The notes beneath the pieces were generated by a model. It was not told the origin of the DNA and did not search any database. It worked only from the letters and a program-made list of their open reading frames with translations. The translations under genes were made by a program, and so were the position numbers. 64,000 nt of DNA. Origin: Fibrobacter sp. GTDB lineage: Bacteria > Fibrobacterota > Fibrobacteria > Fibrobacterales > Fibrobacteraceae. The first letter of the stretch is position 1. Each line of letters begins with the position of its first letter. The stretch is taken from assembly GCA_024399035.1 (NCBI GenBank), contig JAKSID010000001.1, positions 62,001-126,000 on the forward strand. The letters are read 5' to 3'. Below, piece by piece: positions 1 to 11,208 of this stretch.

Positions 1-2
1 AG

Positions 3-3000
3 GATTCTTACTCCATGAAGGTTTATGTAACCGATAACGATGTAGACAATCCGCTCCAGGATTCTGTGCCGGTGACCATTAATGTGATTGACATTAATGA
101 AACTCCGTGGGCAGATGCTATAACTTGTAAGATTAAGGAAACCGCAGCCAAGAATACCGCTCCGAATTTGAACGGTTCTACCACTGAAAAGTGCGTTGTG
201 AAGGGACAAGATCCTGATATCAAGAATATTAATTTCAACCAGTTGACCTACACATGGGCTGATGCAACAGAAAAGGGTGCAGATATCTTTGCTATCAATG
301 CTACTACCGGTGCAGTAACTCTGGTTAAGGAAAACGTGCTTGATTACGATGCTGGAGATCGATCCTATACATTGACCGTAAAGATTGCGGATAATGGTGG
401 CTTGGATTCTACTACCACAGTACTTATTAACATTGAAAATGTTAACGAGCCTCCGTTCCTTGACGACGTGACAATTTCTATCCCGGAAAATACTGAGACG
501 GCTGTTGCAATCTATACATTGGTTGCTACTGATCCTGAACCGGGTGCGTTGGATTTTGAAATTACTTCGATTACTCCTGAAGAAGATTTTGAAGTAGTTC
601 CTTTGGGCAATAAGAAAGGCGTCTTGGTTGTCGTCGATGATTTGGACCATGAGACAAAGCCGACTTATACTTTGAAGGTAAAGGTAACTGATGCTGGCGA
701 TTTGTCTTACGTCGCAACGGTCACTATTATTGTTACCGATGTGAATGAACCGCCGTACTTTAAGAAGAAGGTTAATACCTTCCATGTAAAGGAACATAAT
801 GATGCCGACGCCTATGTTGGTCAGGTGTATGGCTATGATGACGATAAGGACGAACGTTACAATCAGCTGACTTACTCTTTGGTAAGTGATCCCAGTGGCC
901 TTTTTGCCGTAAGCAAAGATGGCGTGATTACTGTGCCCGAAGAGAATGTTCTGAATTTCGAATCCCTTGCTGAAGATTTCATGTATCAGTTGAAGGTTAA
1001 GGTTTCCGATGGATATCTTGATGCAACGACGACTGTTTATGTTATTGTTGATGACGTAAATGAAAAACCCGAACTGAAGGATACAACATTCAGCGTGAAG
1101 GAACATGCTTCTTCTGGCACGGTTGTTGGCACTGTTGTTGCCACGGATAAGGACAAGGGTCAAAGATTGTCTTATCAATTGTTGACCACGTCTGCTGAAT
1201 TCACTGTAAGCAATGAAGGTAAAATCACCACACGTAAGAATTTGAATTTCGAAACAAAACAACAGTACACCATTGATGTTCTGGTTACGGATGATGGTGA
1301 AAATCTCCCGAATGACTCGAACTTGACGGATACCGCCACCATTACTATCAATATCATTGATATTAATGAAAAGCCTGTTGTTGGTGATCAGTCCTTCACT
1401 ATCCTGGAAACCGCTGAGTATCCTGATATTGTGGGCACCTTTAAGAATGCTACGGATAAGGACACCTTGAACGATTACTTCAAAGATCTGTCCTTCTTTA
1501 TCTCTGACACCATTGTCGACGGTGTAGAAACCAATGCTGCCCAGTACTTTACGATCAACGAATCTACGGGTGAAATTTCTGTAAAACAGGGCGCAACCTT
1601 TGATTACGAAACCAAGAGCAAGGTTTACTACCTGAAGTTGAAAGTAAGAGACCATGAAGATCCGGATTATGATGATCCTGCTTTGGAAGCTTACGCATTG
1701 ATCACCATCAATATCGAAAACGTGCCCGAACCGCCGACCTTCGAACCGAAGTTCCGCGACTACGACGTGGATGAAAATTCCCCGAAGGGTACTGTGGTCG
1801 GTGAATTGGCTGCAAGCGACAATGACGAAGACGAAACCTTGGTCTACACCTTGAAGAATCCTGATGGCTCTGAAAGCAAGGAATTCCAGGTGTTCTATGA
1901 CGATGATAAGGCTACTATCAAGGTCAGGGAAAATGCAAACCTTGACTACGAAACCAATGCCGAATACAAGGTTATTGTGATTGTTACCGACAAGACCAAC
2001 TTGGAGGATACCGCTTACGTTACCATCACAATCAATGACGTTAACGAAAAGCCCACCATGGAAGAACAGTACTTTGAACTGTTTGAAAACAGCGGCGCGA
2101 ATTACAAGCTGGATGGAACTATCCAATCTGGTGACTTGGATACCGCCTCTGCATTCACCAAGAACTTCTACGAAGGTGTGGGTGGCGATACCGCTCTGTT
2201 CAAGGTGAACAGCCGTGGTGAAATCTTTGCCAACTACGACATGGATTACGAAGAATACAAGGCTAAGAACAAGACCACCTTTGTTGTGAAGGTCAAGGTC
2301 CAGGATAAGGTCGTTGATACTCTGTTCGTTGTTGAAAATATCTACATCAACCTGAAGAACGTCAATGAAAATCCGGAAGTTCTCACTGACACCCTGTATG
2401 CTTCCGAAGACGCTCTGGCTGGTACCGAGATTGGTTTGCTGGACGCCGATGATCCGGATGGCCCGACCACCTTCACTTACACCTTGATCCGTGCTTCTAA
2501 GCAGTTCAATGTGGATCCGGATGGTATTGTAACCGTCAAGACCGATAACATTCTTGACTACGAAACCAAGGATCATGCGTACACTATTTATGTGAACGTT
2601 CAGGATGCTGATGGCGGTGTCTCTGATACCAAGCCTGTGGTTATCATCGTCTCCGACGTGAACGAACCTCCTGTCTTGAATGATACAATCCTGTATGTTC
2701 GCGAAGACGCTTCCGTGGATACAATCTTCGCTAAGATCTTCGGCCATGATCCGGATATCTACACCGAGGCCTTCAACCAGCTTTCCTACGAAATGCTGTC
2801 TCCTAAGGACACCTTCGACATTCTGCCCGATGGTTCTGTAAAGCTGCTGCGTCGCCTGGACTACGAAGCCGATTCCCTGTATGAACGTGTTGTCCGCGTT
2901 ACCGACGGTACCTTCTTTGATACTGCAAACGTAATCATCAAGGTGGTTGACGTGATTGAATCTACCGTGGTTGAAATCGTTAAGGTGGAAGATCCGGATT

Positions 3001-5030
3001 CTCTCTGGGAATATCCAGATACTGTCTACACCAACATTCCTGAAAAGAATGTGACCTGGTTGCGTGAAGACAAGGTGTTCAGCTTTGATACCACACTGCG
3101 CGAAGGTCCCAATGTCATCAAGAGATGCTACTTGAATCATACCAAGAATTATGCAGGCTGCGATAGTGTGATTATCTACTACAGCAACGCAACTCCTGTG
3201 GTTAAGATCTATAGCGATCCTGCTGATATTTCTGCCGACAACGTTTACACCATCGTCGAAGATGTCGACAAGTCTGATACCAACTACTACGTAAATACCA
3301 CCGACAAGAAGATTACCGTTTCTGTGACGGATACTGCTGCCGGTGTCAAGAAGAAGTTTGATATCAATCTTGAACTGGATACGGTTGGTGTTCCGGAAAA
3401 GACCTTGAAGACTGTTAATGAAATCACCAAGGAAAAGGTAACCCTCCGCGACGGTAGCGACGTGGAAGTGGTTAAGACTCCGGTGAACGGCGAAAAGGTT
3501 GTTGTTTCTTACCAGGATACCGTTGAAATCAATGGCAAGCCGGTTCTCTTGACTGTATCCTACGATACCGACACCAAGGGTAACGAGACCAAGGTTGCCG
3601 TGATTAACGAAAAGGGCAAGGTTGATTCTATCCAGGTTATCACCGTCTCTTACACCACTAAGGTCAACGGCAAGGAAATGGTAATCTCCTACAAGGCCGA
3701 CGCCATTACTGGTGAAGTCCTGAACACCACCGCTGGTGGCCAGCTGACCAAGGCTGACAACAACAACGACGTGGCAACCGCCCAGGATGCTGTCGGTACC
3801 TTCTCTGTATCTTACAACTATGTGGAAAAGGGTAACTCTGTTACTGTGCACTACGTTGTGGACGAAGACGGTGACATGGTGACTAACGAAGATGGTGATA
3901 TCGGTTACTCCGTATCTTACTCCTACACGAACAAGTTCGGCAATACCGCCACCAAGTCTTTGTACATTGTTCTTGACCGAGTTGGTCCTAAGGTTGAAAT
4001 TCTTGATCCTGTGAAGGGCTCGAAGACCGAAGTGGTGACCTCCAACTTCATTAACGTTAAGTGGACTGTTAACGGGGAAGTTCAGGATACCCTGACTACC
4101 CAGGGCCTTGAAAAGGGCTTGAACGCTATTGTCCGCTTCTACCGCGATAAGGCTGGTAACGAAGCTTCTGATACCGTGTTCATCTATATGAAGAATGGCA
4201 AGAACATCGAAATCGCTATCGAACAGCCGGTAACCGAAATTACCCGTGAAAAGGTTGAAGAATACTATGCAAAGAATGAACCTGTGGAAGGTCAGACCTT
4301 TGCTGTTAGCGTTATGAACCCCACCACCGGCGAAGAAGTGGAAACCCAGAAGGGTGGCAAGGATCTCTCTAAGAAGGAATCCAAGGGTAGCGGCGATGCT
4401 CCGTATCCGGGCTTGGAAGGCCACCTTGGTCCCACTCTGGCCTTGGATATCAAGCTGCCTGTGGTACGCCAGACTAATGAAAATGCCCAGATGGATGGCT
4501 TGTCCACCGGTACTATCAGCGGTCTTGCAACCTTCGATGATATCGTTAACGCCGAAGGCCTTGTCTCCCTGGATGGCGTTGATGCCAACAATGGTGAAAA
4601 GCTTACTGTGGACGAATACGTTAAGGAATACTGCGTAGACGGATTCAATCCGGGTTCCGACCTTAGCAAGGTTAACCTGTACGATTCCAAGGCTAGCGTG
4701 AAGATTTGGGTCTATACCACTACTGGTGAATTTGTAAACTACTACAGCTTTAGCCAGAAGCTCAATGATCCGAACTACACCAACGAAGCTGGCATGTTGA
4801 GATTGTTCTTCGAAATGAAGCCTGATGAAAATGGCGACGTTCGTAACGATGCAGGCCGACTGATCGGTACGGGCTCCTACATCTACAAGGTGGAAGTCAA
4901 GCTCCGCTCCGAACTGAAGTGCTCTCTGCCGCCGGTTATGGATGCCTCTAGCCCCAAGAAGGGTGACATCATCCGCAACGATGAAGATCTGCTGAAGTCC
5001 TTCGGTTACAAGCGCCCGGCTCAGAAGTAA
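3..5030 (+). CDS. Giant cadherin-repeat surface protein (5' truncated by window edge)
   Basis: The reading frame is open from base 3, and the residues before the first Met (DSYS) already fit a cadherin strand of the type YxLxVxVTD. The true start therefore lies upstream and the protein is longer than 1671 residues. About nine cadherin-like domains of 95-110 residues follow, each closed by a calcium-linker motif such as DINET, DVNEPP or DVNEKP (roughly residues 27, 148, 246, 352, 453, 575, 679, 784 and 884). Residues from about 990 are Ig-like, beta-rich and full of VSY/TVSY strands. The last 110 residues, with KIWVYTTTGEFV and GTGSYIYKVEV, resemble the FlgD-Ig or C-terminal sorting-type domains of secreted surface proteins. 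The likely role is calcium-dependent adhesion outside the cell. Cadherin identity is firm; the partner or substrate is unknown. Confidence 0.88.
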   Translation, partial: DSYSMKVYVTDNDVDNPLQDSVPVTINVIDINETPWADAITCKIKETAAKNTAPNLNGSTTEKCVVKGQDPDIKNINFNQLTYTWADATEKGADIFAINATTGAVTLVKENVLDYDAGDRSYTLTVKIADNGGLDSTTTVLINIENVNEPPFLDDVTISIPENTETAVAIYTLVATDPEPGALDFEITSITPEEDFEVVPLGNKKGVLVVVDDLDHETKPTYTLKVKVTDAGDLSYVATVTIIVTDVNEPPYFKKKVNTFHVKEHNDADAYVGQVYGYDDDKDERYNQLTYSLVSDPSGLFAVSKDGVITVPEENVLNFESLAEDFMYQLKVKVSDGYLDATTTVYVIVDDVNEKPELKDTTFSVKEHASSGTVVGTVVATDKDKGQRLSYQLLTTSAEFTVSNEGKITTRKNLNFETKQQYTIDVLVTDDGENLPNDSNLTDTATITINIIDINEKPVVGDQSFTILETAEYPDIVGTFKNATDKDTLNDYFKDLSFFISDTIVDGVETNAAQYFTINESTGEISVKQGATFDYETKSKVYYLKLKVRDHEDPDYDDPALEAYALITINIENVPEPPTFEPKFRDYDVDENSPKGTVVGELAASDNDEDETLVYTLKNPDGSESKEFQVFYDDDKATIKVRENANLDYETNAEYKVIVIVTDKTNLEDTAYVTITINDVNEKPTMEEQYFELFENSGANYKLDGTIQSGDLDTASAFTKNFYEGVGGDTALFKVNSRGEIFANYDMDYEEYKAKNKTTFVVKVKVQDKVVDTLFVVENIYINLKNVNENPEVLTDTLYASEDALAGTEIGLLDADDPDGPTTFTYTLIRASKQFNVDPDGIVTVKTDNILDYETKDHAYTIYVNVQDADGGVSDTKPVVIIVSDVNEPPVLNDTILYVREDASVDTIFAKIFGHDPDIYTEAFNQLSYEMLSPKDTFDILPDGSVKLLRRLDYEADSLYERVVRVTDGTFFDTANVIIKVVDVIESTVVEIVKVEDPDSLWEYPDTVYTNIPEKNVTWLREDKVFSFDTTLREGPNVIKRCYLNHTKNYAGCDSVIIYYSNATPVVKIYSDPADISADNVYTIVEDVDKSDTNYYVNTTDKKITVSVTDTAAGVKKKFDINLELDTVGVPEKTLKTVNEITKEKVTLRDGSDVEVVKTPVNGEKVVVSYQDTVEINGKPVLLTVSYDTDTKGNETKVAVINEKGKVDSIQVITVSYTTKVNGKEMVISYKADAITGEVLNTTAGGQLTKADNNNDVATAQDAVGTFSVSYNYVEKGNSVTVHYVVDEDGDMVTNEDGDIGYSVSYSYTNKFGNTATKSLYIVLDRVGPKVEILDPVKGSKTEVVTSNFINVKWTVNGEVQDTLTTQGLEKGLNAIVRFYRDKAGNEASDTVFIYMKNGKNIEIAIEQPVTEITREKVEEYYAKNEPVEGQTFAVSVMNPTTGEEVETQKGGKDLSKKESKGSGDAPYPGLEGHLGPTLALDIKLPVVRQTNENAQMDGLSTGTISGLATFDDIVNAEGLVSLDGVDANNGEKLTVDEYVKEYCVDGFNPGSDLSKVNLYDSKASVKIWVYTTTGEFVNYYSFSQKLNDPNYTNEAGMLRLFFEMKPDENGDVRNDAGRLIGTGSYIYKVEVKLRSELKCSLPPVMDASSPKKGDIIRNDEDLLKSFGYKRPAQK

Positions 5031-5048
5031 TAAAGTAAAGATTGAATT

Positions 5049-5078
5049 AAAGGACCTGCTGAAAGGCGGGTCCTTTTT
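5049..5078 (+). terminator. Rho-independent terminator after the cadherin gene
   Basis: A 10-bp stem AAGGACCTGC / GCGGGTCCTT (one G-T pair) with a short loop is followed by TTTTT, 20 bases after the stop codon. Confidence 0.85.
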
Positions 5079-5107
5079 GTTATTATTGATGAAAAAGAGA
5101 GGTACTT

Positions 5108-5434
5108 ATGGGTATTGAAGAACGCTCCACATTGGTGTATTCTACAGGCGTTGGCCGCATTAAACCGGAAAAGCCTAAGGCAGAGCGCCCCCAGGGCGAT
5201 GGCGTGGTCAGAATCCAGTTGAAACGCCTTGGTGGCGGTAAGATGGCTAGCGTGGTTACCGGAGTGCCTCTGGACGAAGACGAACTGAAGGAACTGGGCC
5301 GCGAACTTAAGCAAAAGTGTGGCGTGGGTGGTTCCGTTAAAGATTTTACTATCGAAATTCAGGGCGATAAGCGCAATATCCTTAAAGCTGAGCTGGAAAA
5401 AAGAGGCTATACGGTCAAATTGGCTGGTGGCTAA
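5108..5434 (+). CDS. yciH: SUI1/eIF1-family translation factor (YciH-like)
   Basis: This 108-residue protein matches bacterial YciH, the homologue of eukaryotic eIF1/SUI1, which acts on start-codon fidelity at the small ribosomal subunit. The core lies at residues 36-108: VRIQLKRLGGGKMASVVTGV, then LKELGRELKQKCGVGGSVKD, then IEIQGDKR and a final GYTVKLAGG, which is the usual SUI1 order. The N-terminal 35 residues are basic and proline-rich. The ATG is preceded by AGAGAGGTACTT, a fair ribosome-binding site. It follows the cadherin terminator and is probably transcribed on its own. Confidence 0.9.
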   Translation: MGIEERSTLVYSTGVGRIKPEKPKAERPQGDGVVRIQLKRLGGGKMASVVTGVPLDEDELKELGRELKQKCGVGGSVKDFTIEIQGDKRNILKAELEKRGYTVKLAGG

Positions 5435-5545
5435 GGTTTCGGCGCATATTTGGGATTGATTTATATCACCAAGGTGAAAATTATCCCCCTTTCCCAACGA
5501 AAAAAGCATATTTTCGTTAATGTGAAAAAAGGAAGTCGAGGTTCT

Positions 5546-7171
5546 ATGTTCGGTAAAATCCCTGTTCTTCGTGTCGCTGCTGTTTTAGCTCTTGTCCCGT
5601 CTTTGGCCTTCTCTGCCGCTGCTGCAGGTAAGGTCCGTTCTGCTTTGGGCTCTGTTGATCGCATGAAAGCCAAGCAGAAAGACTGGTCCGCCCTTCGCGT
5701 GGGTGCAAACATTTTCCAGTCCGATAAGGTCCGTACGGGCATGGAATCCGAAGTTATCTTTGGCTTGCCCGACGGTAGCACCATTACCATTGCAGAAAAT
5801 GCAGAAGTGGAAATGTCAAACCTTTTGGAACCCAACGGCAACGGTGGCTTTGAAACTCGATTTGACATCAAGAAGGGCCACATCAATTTCGCTGTCCATA
5901 AGCTCCAGGACAAGAATTCCAAGTTCCTCTTCAAGACCGGTACTGCAACTGCATCTATCCGCGGTACCGAAGGCTACGTAGGCGGCGAAGGCGTGTTCTT
6001 TGCAGGCCTTAAGACCGGTAAGCTGGAAATTACTCCCGAAGGCAAGTCCGAACCCATTTCCATTGTTGCTGGCGAAACAACCTTCGGCACCGATTCCCTG
6101 GTGGTGGTAAAGCTTGCATCCTCCGGTAACGCACGCTTTGCAAAGCGCCTTGAAAAGATCCTTGCCGAAAAGAAGCCTATCCAGGAACTTGTTGCCGAAG
6201 TGCAGCAGGCCGACTCTGTATTCCAGGAAGTGCTGAAGGCCGAAGCCGAAAAGGCTGCCGCTGCAGTTCCCATGAACAGTTTCTCTATCTCTACCATTAC
6301 TCCGGTTGAAATTTGTGACCAGGGCCTGATGGTTGAAGGCTTCTACAGGACTAACGACGAAACTGCCACCTTGGTTTTGAATATCGCTGGCAAATACCAG
6401 TCCGATAACTTGATTCGTATGGCCGACGGTAACGTTCATTCCTTTGCCCATAAGGTTGTGCTGAACGATGAAAACGGTCTTTGGACTGCAAACAATGCCA
6501 AACTGATTCTTTCTGGCAAGGGCATTAACATGTCTAAGTCTATTGACCTTCGTGTGAACAAGGCTTGCCTCGAAGTGAATACCAAGGTTCCCACGGTTGT
6601 GATTCCCACTTACGACTCCTTGCGCTGTGTTGCAAATCTCTCTGTAGGCGAAATGCAGGGTGACGCAGGCATTCTCTCCATCTATTCCGATGGCGCCCAG
6701 ATTTCTGAAGACGCTGTTGTTCGTAACATCCAGCAGAGAGTCAAACTGAAAAACGGTATTCATGAGTACGTATTCAAGATGGAAGACCAGGCTGGCAACA
6801 AAGCTGAACTTGAAAAGGCAATGGGTTGCTACCCGGCCAAGCGTTTTAACATTGACCTGATTGGCCCGGCAAAGGAATCCCTTGCTATTCCGCCTAATAA
6901 TCCTGACAATCATAACATCAATGATGCTGTCTATAGGACCTTACAATTCAGGATCCGTACTGCTGAAAATGACCCCAGTCACCTGTACAAGGTCCTTGTT
7001 AAGCAGAATGGGAAAATTATATTGCAAGAGACTTTGTCTCAAATCCAGAATATGGATTACCAGGTTCCGCTGGAATTGCACCGTGACAAAGCCTATACGA
7101 TTGACGTTGAAGTAACGCATAAGAGCGGATACAAGGCAAAGATTAAGAAGGTTTATGAGGTTAATCGATGA
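5546..7171 (+). CDS. Exported FecR-domain protein with Ig-like C-terminal part
   Basis: The start is placed at the ATG at 5546 because a signal peptide follows immediately (MFGKIPVLRVAAVLALVPSL, cleavage near AFSA-AA). An in-frame GTG at 5522 is possible. The product is 541 residues. Residues 28-170 form a FecR domain: VGANIFQSDKVRTG, VIFGLPDGSTITIAENAEVE, FDIKKGHINFAV, then TGTATASIRGTEGYV. A helical Ala/Glu-rich spacer at 190-240 follows, then two beta-rich Ig-like segments. FecR domains are best known as sigma-factor regulators, but this one has no transmembrane helix after the signal and no sigma-factor gene nearby, so a structural periplasmic role is more likely. It overlaps the next gene by 4 bases (ATGA), implying coupled translation and a joint function. 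Confidence 0.82.
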   Translation: MFGKIPVLRVAAVLALVPSLAFSAAAAGKVRSALGSVDRMKAKQKDWSALRVGANIFQSDKVRTGMESEVIFGLPDGSTITIAENAEVEMSNLLEPNGNGGFETRFDIKKGHINFAVHKLQDKNSKFLFKTGTATASIRGTEGYVGGEGVFFAGLKTGKLEITPEGKSEPISIVAGETTFGTDSLVVVKLASSGNARFAKRLEKILAEKKPIQELVAEVQQADSVFQEVLKAEAEKAAAAVPMNSFSISTITPVEICDQGLMVEGFYRTNDETATLVLNIAGKYQSDNLIRMADGNVHSFAHKVVLNDENGLWTANNAKLILSGKGINMSKSIDLRVNKACLEVNTKVPTVVIPTYDSLRCVANLSVGEMQGDAGILSIYSDGAQISEDAVVRNIQQRVKLKNGIHEYVFKMEDQAGNKAELEKAMGCYPAKRFNIDLIGPAKESLAIPPNNPDNHNINDAVYRTLQFRIRTAENDPSHLYKVLVKQNGKIILQETLSQIQNMDYQVPLELHRDKAYTIDVEVTHKSGYKAKIKKVYEVNR

Positions 7172-10100
7172 GGTTTAGAGTTTGGGCTCTAACAGCAATT
7201 TTCATGGCACTCCACGTGAGTGCTTTTGCTGTTGATAATGGTTCGGAATTAAGTGGTGCTGTCTCGGGATTTTTGAAGAAGAGTAATTCTCCTTTCCACG
7301 TTTCAGAGACGATTGTGGTGCCCGATGGCAAGGCTCTTGTTGTCGAGGCTGGTGTAGAAGTCCGTTTTGAAGAGGGCGCAGGCCTTGACGTTCGCGGTGG
7401 CTCTATGGTCGTTATGGGCGAAATGGGCAACCCTGTTACGTTCACCGGCGCAACGGGCTCTTGGAACGGTATTTCCATTACTGGTCTCAAGCGTTCCGAA
7501 GTTCAGGGCTTGCAACTTTCAAATGCGGATTACGGCTTTGTTGTAGAAAGTGGTGCGTTGGAAATCCGTGATGCTGTTATTGAAAATGTAGGGAAGGCTG
7601 CAGTTTACGTGCGCAACGGTTCTGCAGAAATTCAGTGGAGCAAAATCCAGAACAGCAAGAATATCGGTGTGTGGGCTACCCAGAGCGCGGCTGTTAACAT
7701 CGACGGTTCAACCCTTGATGGCAACCATATTGCCGTAGTGGCAACCGACGGCTCCGAAGTTTCTTTCCAGTCTTCTAAGTTGACGGGCAACGAGATAGCT
7801 CTTGTTGACTTTGGCGATAACCACATCAAGCAGCGCAATACCCTGATTCAGGGAAACGGCAAGGGCATTGTTTCTAGGGAAGTTCCCAGCGCAGATATGA
7901 AGCGTACTCTAGACAAGAACGATGCTGACTTTGATCAGTCTCTTGTGGCGGTTGCAGAAACCTTGGGCGACGAACCTCGTAATCCTTATGCCGACGGCAT
8001 GAAACTTGTTACTGTGGTAAAGGGTTCTTCTGTTGATTCCACCTGGAAAGTTTCTGGTAACGTAGGCGTTGGCCTGGGCTATCATGGAGTCTTGATGCAC
8101 CGTCATCATTCCGACTCACCCTATATTTCTGACAAGGATACAATCTTTGATGGCCAGGAGTACGTCAATTACTTCCAGGTTCCGGGTTTGTTTGCTAATT
8201 GGAATGCAAATCTTTTAGTGGAATCTCCCGATGGCAGAACCTTTGAGTTCTCTGCAGATATTTCCAACGACACTTGGGACAAGTTTGCGGTTCATAACCT
8301 GCAAGCAATCTATACGGACCGTTATCAGCGTGCTGCCTTGGGTGATGTAGACCTGAATGCCGGAGCACTCTACCTGGCGGGCATCAACCTGTTCGGTGCT
8401 TCCTACGACTTGAATATCTTTATCAATTCCCCCAAGGATCCTATGTTCCAGATCTCCGCTTTTGGTGGTGAATTCCGTGCTCCCAAGAACGTAGGTGACA
8501 GGAACTACGATATTTACATGGATCGCGTTGAAGATGGTGAAGCCGAAGCCCAGGAATTGGTGGCTGGCGGTAAGATCCGTTGGAATATGCACTCTCGTTT
8601 TAATGGAACCTTGGGCTTTGTCGGTAGCAAGGACTTTGTCGAAGATCCTCTGCTTCGTGATGGCCTTAGTTCCGATGCGAATACGGCTAGCCCGATTCTT
8701 GTTTCTCGCAATTTGTTTGCCGACGGTAATTGGCTTTTCTTCCCGGGTAATATTAAGTTGAACGGTCAGGTTGCCGTGGGTGCCGCAGATACTTCAAACG
8801 TCGCGAAGATTCGTGCGATTAATTCTGTCTTTGCCAGCGAAGGATTGAACTCATCTAACTTCGCCTTGCTCAACAAGCTGATGAAGAATGAAAAGGAAGT
8901 GGATCGACTGTCCTCGACTCAGTTGGAATCCATTTTTGGACAGAATGCCTTGATGACAGATTCCCAGAAACGTCAGAAGTTGAAGGAAGTGCTGGCCAAG
9001 GCAAGCGAAGCTGCCTTGAATTACAAGGAAGAGGATAACAAGCCTATTCATAAGGAATTCTGGAACTATGAACATTGGGCTGTGTCTGGCTCTTATGAAT
9101 GGTCTAGTCCCAATACCTTTATCGAAGGCTTTTTCCGCTATGTGGGTCGTGAATACTACAGCGCTGGTTCTCAGGATATGCTGCAGAACACCCGTATGAT
9201 TGGTGGTAACCTGAAACAGAAAATTACGGATTTCTGGAAATTGGGCTTTGGCTACACCATGAATGTTGAAAATGCTGCAGATACCAATGGCGGCTACAAT
9301 ATCTTTGGTATGGGAGAATATACTAAGTGGGGCTTGTTCTCCGGTGCAGATTCTGATTCCCTGAAAGCACATGAGCAGGATGAGGAACGTGCTCTGTACA
9401 TTCATGATGCGTACTTGTCCAACAACTTCAAGATTAACGACAAGATTGATTTGTCTGTGAAGTATGCTGTGAATTACAGAACCAGAAGCACTCCGCAGCG
9501 TTTGTATGCCGACTACACTTTGGAATCCGGCGTGTTCAACGATCCTTGGTTCCAGAAGCGCGAAGGCAAGGAATATATTGCGATCAACGACTCCACTCAA
9601 TTTGACTACGAGCACTTGGCCCAATACATTGCGCTTGGCTCCTCGGAATATCTTGCCTCTCAGTTTGAAGAGCGCTTGCTGAAGCACACTGCAGAACTTG
9701 GTGTTTCTATCAAGTTGCCCAACAATGTTCTTCGTGTAGGTGGCGTGTGGGTCTACCGTTCTGATATGTCTAAGTTTATGGACGACGATTTGATTCAGGA
9801 CCTGGATTTGTCGGATGAAACCTTCGGCATTCTTGGATACTACTTCCACGGTGGTGATTTCTTTGAACATCGCTATCCCATTTCCTTGTTGACCAAGATT
9901 AACGGCATCAGAAACACCCTTTCCTTTACTCCGCGTCACAAGATGTACCATCGAAACGAAATGCGCGAATACGAATGGACTCTCGTAGATAACTTTAATA
10001 TGCCCCTTAAGGATGGATTCCTGGAACTCTCCCTGAATGGCTTGGCTCGCCATAACATTCTCAAGTACAATAGTGATGGCAAGCTGGTAAGGGAAGCTGA

Positions 10101-10257
10101 ATTTGACTTGGATGGCTCTGCTTCTGTCAGGGTTCACCATACTCCTGCAATTCGTACCGACTGGACTTTGGGCTATCTGTTTAACTATCGCCCGGATAAT
10201 CGTCAGGATGATTATCGCGATATCTACGTTAGCGCTGCATTCAATTACGACTTCTAA
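7168..10257 (+). CDS. Beta-helix plus outer-membrane beta-barrel protein
   Basis: This 1029-residue protein has a signal peptide ([20 protein letters not shown]). Residues 40-260 form a right-handed parallel beta-helix: a cap of the type [26 protein letters not shown], then repeated short strands separated by N/G turns. Residues 280-1029 show alternating aromatic strands such as [12 protein letters not shown] and [10 protein letters not shown], and the chain ends in the aromatic signature AAFNYDF typical of Bam-inserted barrels. The probable location is the outer membrane with the helix exposed or periplasmic. Translation is coupled to the FecR-domain gene (ATGA overlap) and to nfo downstream (TAATG). 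I do not recognise a named family for the whole architecture. Confidence 0.78.
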   Translation: MRFRVWALTAIFMALHVSAFAVDNGSELSGAVSGFLKKSNSPFHVSETIVVPDGKALVVEAGVEVRFEEGAGLDVRGGSMVVMGEMGNPVTFTGATGSWNGISITGLKRSEVQGLQLSNADYGFVVESGALEIRDAVIENVGKAAVYVRNGSAEIQWSKIQNSKNIGVWATQSAAVNIDGSTLDGNHIAVVATDGSEVSFQSSKLTGNEIALVDFGDNHIKQRNTLIQGNGKGIVSREVPSADMKRTLDKNDADFDQSLVAVAETLGDEPRNPYADGMKLVTVVKGSSVDSTWKVSGNVGVGLGYHGVLMHRHHSDSPYISDKDTIFDGQEYVNYFQVPGLFANWNANLLVESPDGRTFEFSADISNDTWDKFAVHNLQAIYTDRYQRAALGDVDLNAGALYLAGINLFGASYDLNIFINSPKDPMFQISAFGGEFRAPKNVGDRNYDIYMDRVEDGEAEAQELVAGGKIRWNMHSRFNGTLGFVGSKDFVEDPLLRDGLSSDANTASPILVSRNLFADGNWLFFPGNIKLNGQVAVGAADTSNVAKIRAINSVFASEGLNSSNFALLNKLMKNEKEVDRLSSTQLESIFGQNALMTDSQKRQKLKEVLAKASEAALNYKEEDNKPIHKEFWNYEHWAVSGSYEWSSPNTFIEGFFRYVGREYYSAGSQDMLQNTRMIGGNLKQKITDFWKLGFGYTMNVENAADTNGGYNIFGMGEYTKWGLFSGADSDSLKAHEQDEERALYIHDAYLSNNFKINDKIDLSVKYAVNYRTRSTPQRLYADYTLESGVFNDPWFQKREGKEYIAINDSTQFDYEHLAQYIALGSSEYLASQFEERLLKHTAELGVSIKLPNNVLRVGGVWVYRSDMSKFMDDDLIQDLDLSDETFGILGYYFHGGDFFEHRYPISLLTKINGIRNTLSFTPRHKMYHRNEMREYEWTLVDNFNMPLKDGFLELSLNGLARHNILKYNSDGKLVREAEFDLDGSASVRVHHTPAIRTDWTLGYLFNYRPDNRQDDYRDIYVSAAFNYDF

Positions 10258-11078
10258 TGTTTATCGGTTGTCATCTTTCGTCTTCTGATGGCTTTTTGCC
10301 CATGGGTAAAACCGCCCTTTCCATTGGGGCGAATACATTCCAGTTCTTTACTCGGAATCCCCGTGGCGGCTCAGCAAAGCCTTTTGACAAGGCTGATGCA
10401 GAAAGTTTGGTTGCTTTGCTCCAGGCCAACAATTTTGCGCCTATTCTGGCCCATGCGCCTTATACATTGAACCCATGCGCTGCAGACGAGGGCTTGCGTC
10501 AGTATGCTCTCGATGTAATGAAGGACGACATGTTCCGTATGGATCATTTTCCGGGGGCTATGTACAACTTTCATCCGGGTAGCCATGTGAAGCAGGGCGT
10601 AGATGTGGGCATTGACTACATCACATCCATGCTGAACAAGCTTTTGACTCCAGAGCAAAAGACAACTGTGCTTTTGGAGACCATGGCGGGAAAAGGCTCC
10701 GAGGTTGGTAGAACTTTTGAGGAACTTCGTGCGATCCTCGACCGAGTTGAACTTTCTGATAAGATGGGCGTGTGCATGGACACCTGCCACGTTTTTGACG
10801 GCGGTTACGATATTGTGGACCATCTGGACGATGTGCTGGAACAGTTCGACAAGGTAATCGGCCTGAAAAAGCTGAAGGCGATTCATTTGAACGATAGCAA
10901 GAATCCTATGGGTAGCCACAAGGACCGTCACGAGGTGATTGGGGGCGGTTTCATTGGGTTGGACGCCTTGGTCAGGGTTATTAAGCATCCGGCTTTGAAG
11001 GATTTGCCCTTCTATTTGGAAACGCCTAACGAACTGCCCGGCTACGCTGCAGAAATCAAATTGCTTCGTAGTAAATAA
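10257..11078 (+). CDS. nfo: Endonuclease IV (AP endonuclease)
   Basis: This 273-residue TIM-barrel enzyme cleaves DNA at abasic sites in base-excision repair. All zinc-ligand segments are visible in order: GCHLSSSDG near the N-terminus, YNFHPGSHV (residues 101-109), [10 protein letters not shown] (about 140), [15 protein letters not shown] (about 175), [18 protein letters not shown] (about 213) and YLETPNE near the end. Length and motif order match the family. The ATG shares one base with the preceding stop (TAATG) and has no obvious Shine-Dalgarno sequence, so it is probably translationally coupled to the barrel gene, an unexpected partner. Confidence 0.95.
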   Translation: MFIGCHLSSSDGFLPMGKTALSIGANTFQFFTRNPRGGSAKPFDKADAESLVALLQANNFAPILAHAPYTLNPCAADEGLRQYALDVMKDDMFRMDHFPGAMYNFHPGSHVKQGVDVGIDYITSMLNKLLTPEQKTTVLLETMAGKGSEVGRTFEELRAILDRVELSDKMGVCMDTCHVFDGGYDIVDHLDDVLEQFDKVIGLKKLKAIHLNDSKNPMGSHKDRHEVIGGGFIGLDALVRVIKHPALKDLPFYLETPNELPGYAAEIKLLRSK

Positions 11079-11208
11079 TGATTGGGGAGGGGTGATCGCC
11101 TCGCAATAGCCTCGCCGGGCTGGCCCCTTGCGTCATTGTATATTTTGGTGTACGATTTTTTGTGTGGGTAGGTTGCGAAGAAGGCTTTCTAAAAGCTATT
11201 CTTAGGAC

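Noticed and set aside
5546-7171. FecR-type anti-sigma regulator
   Set aside because: The protein has a cleavable signal peptide and no internal membrane helix, and no ECF sigma or TonB receptor gene lies nearby.
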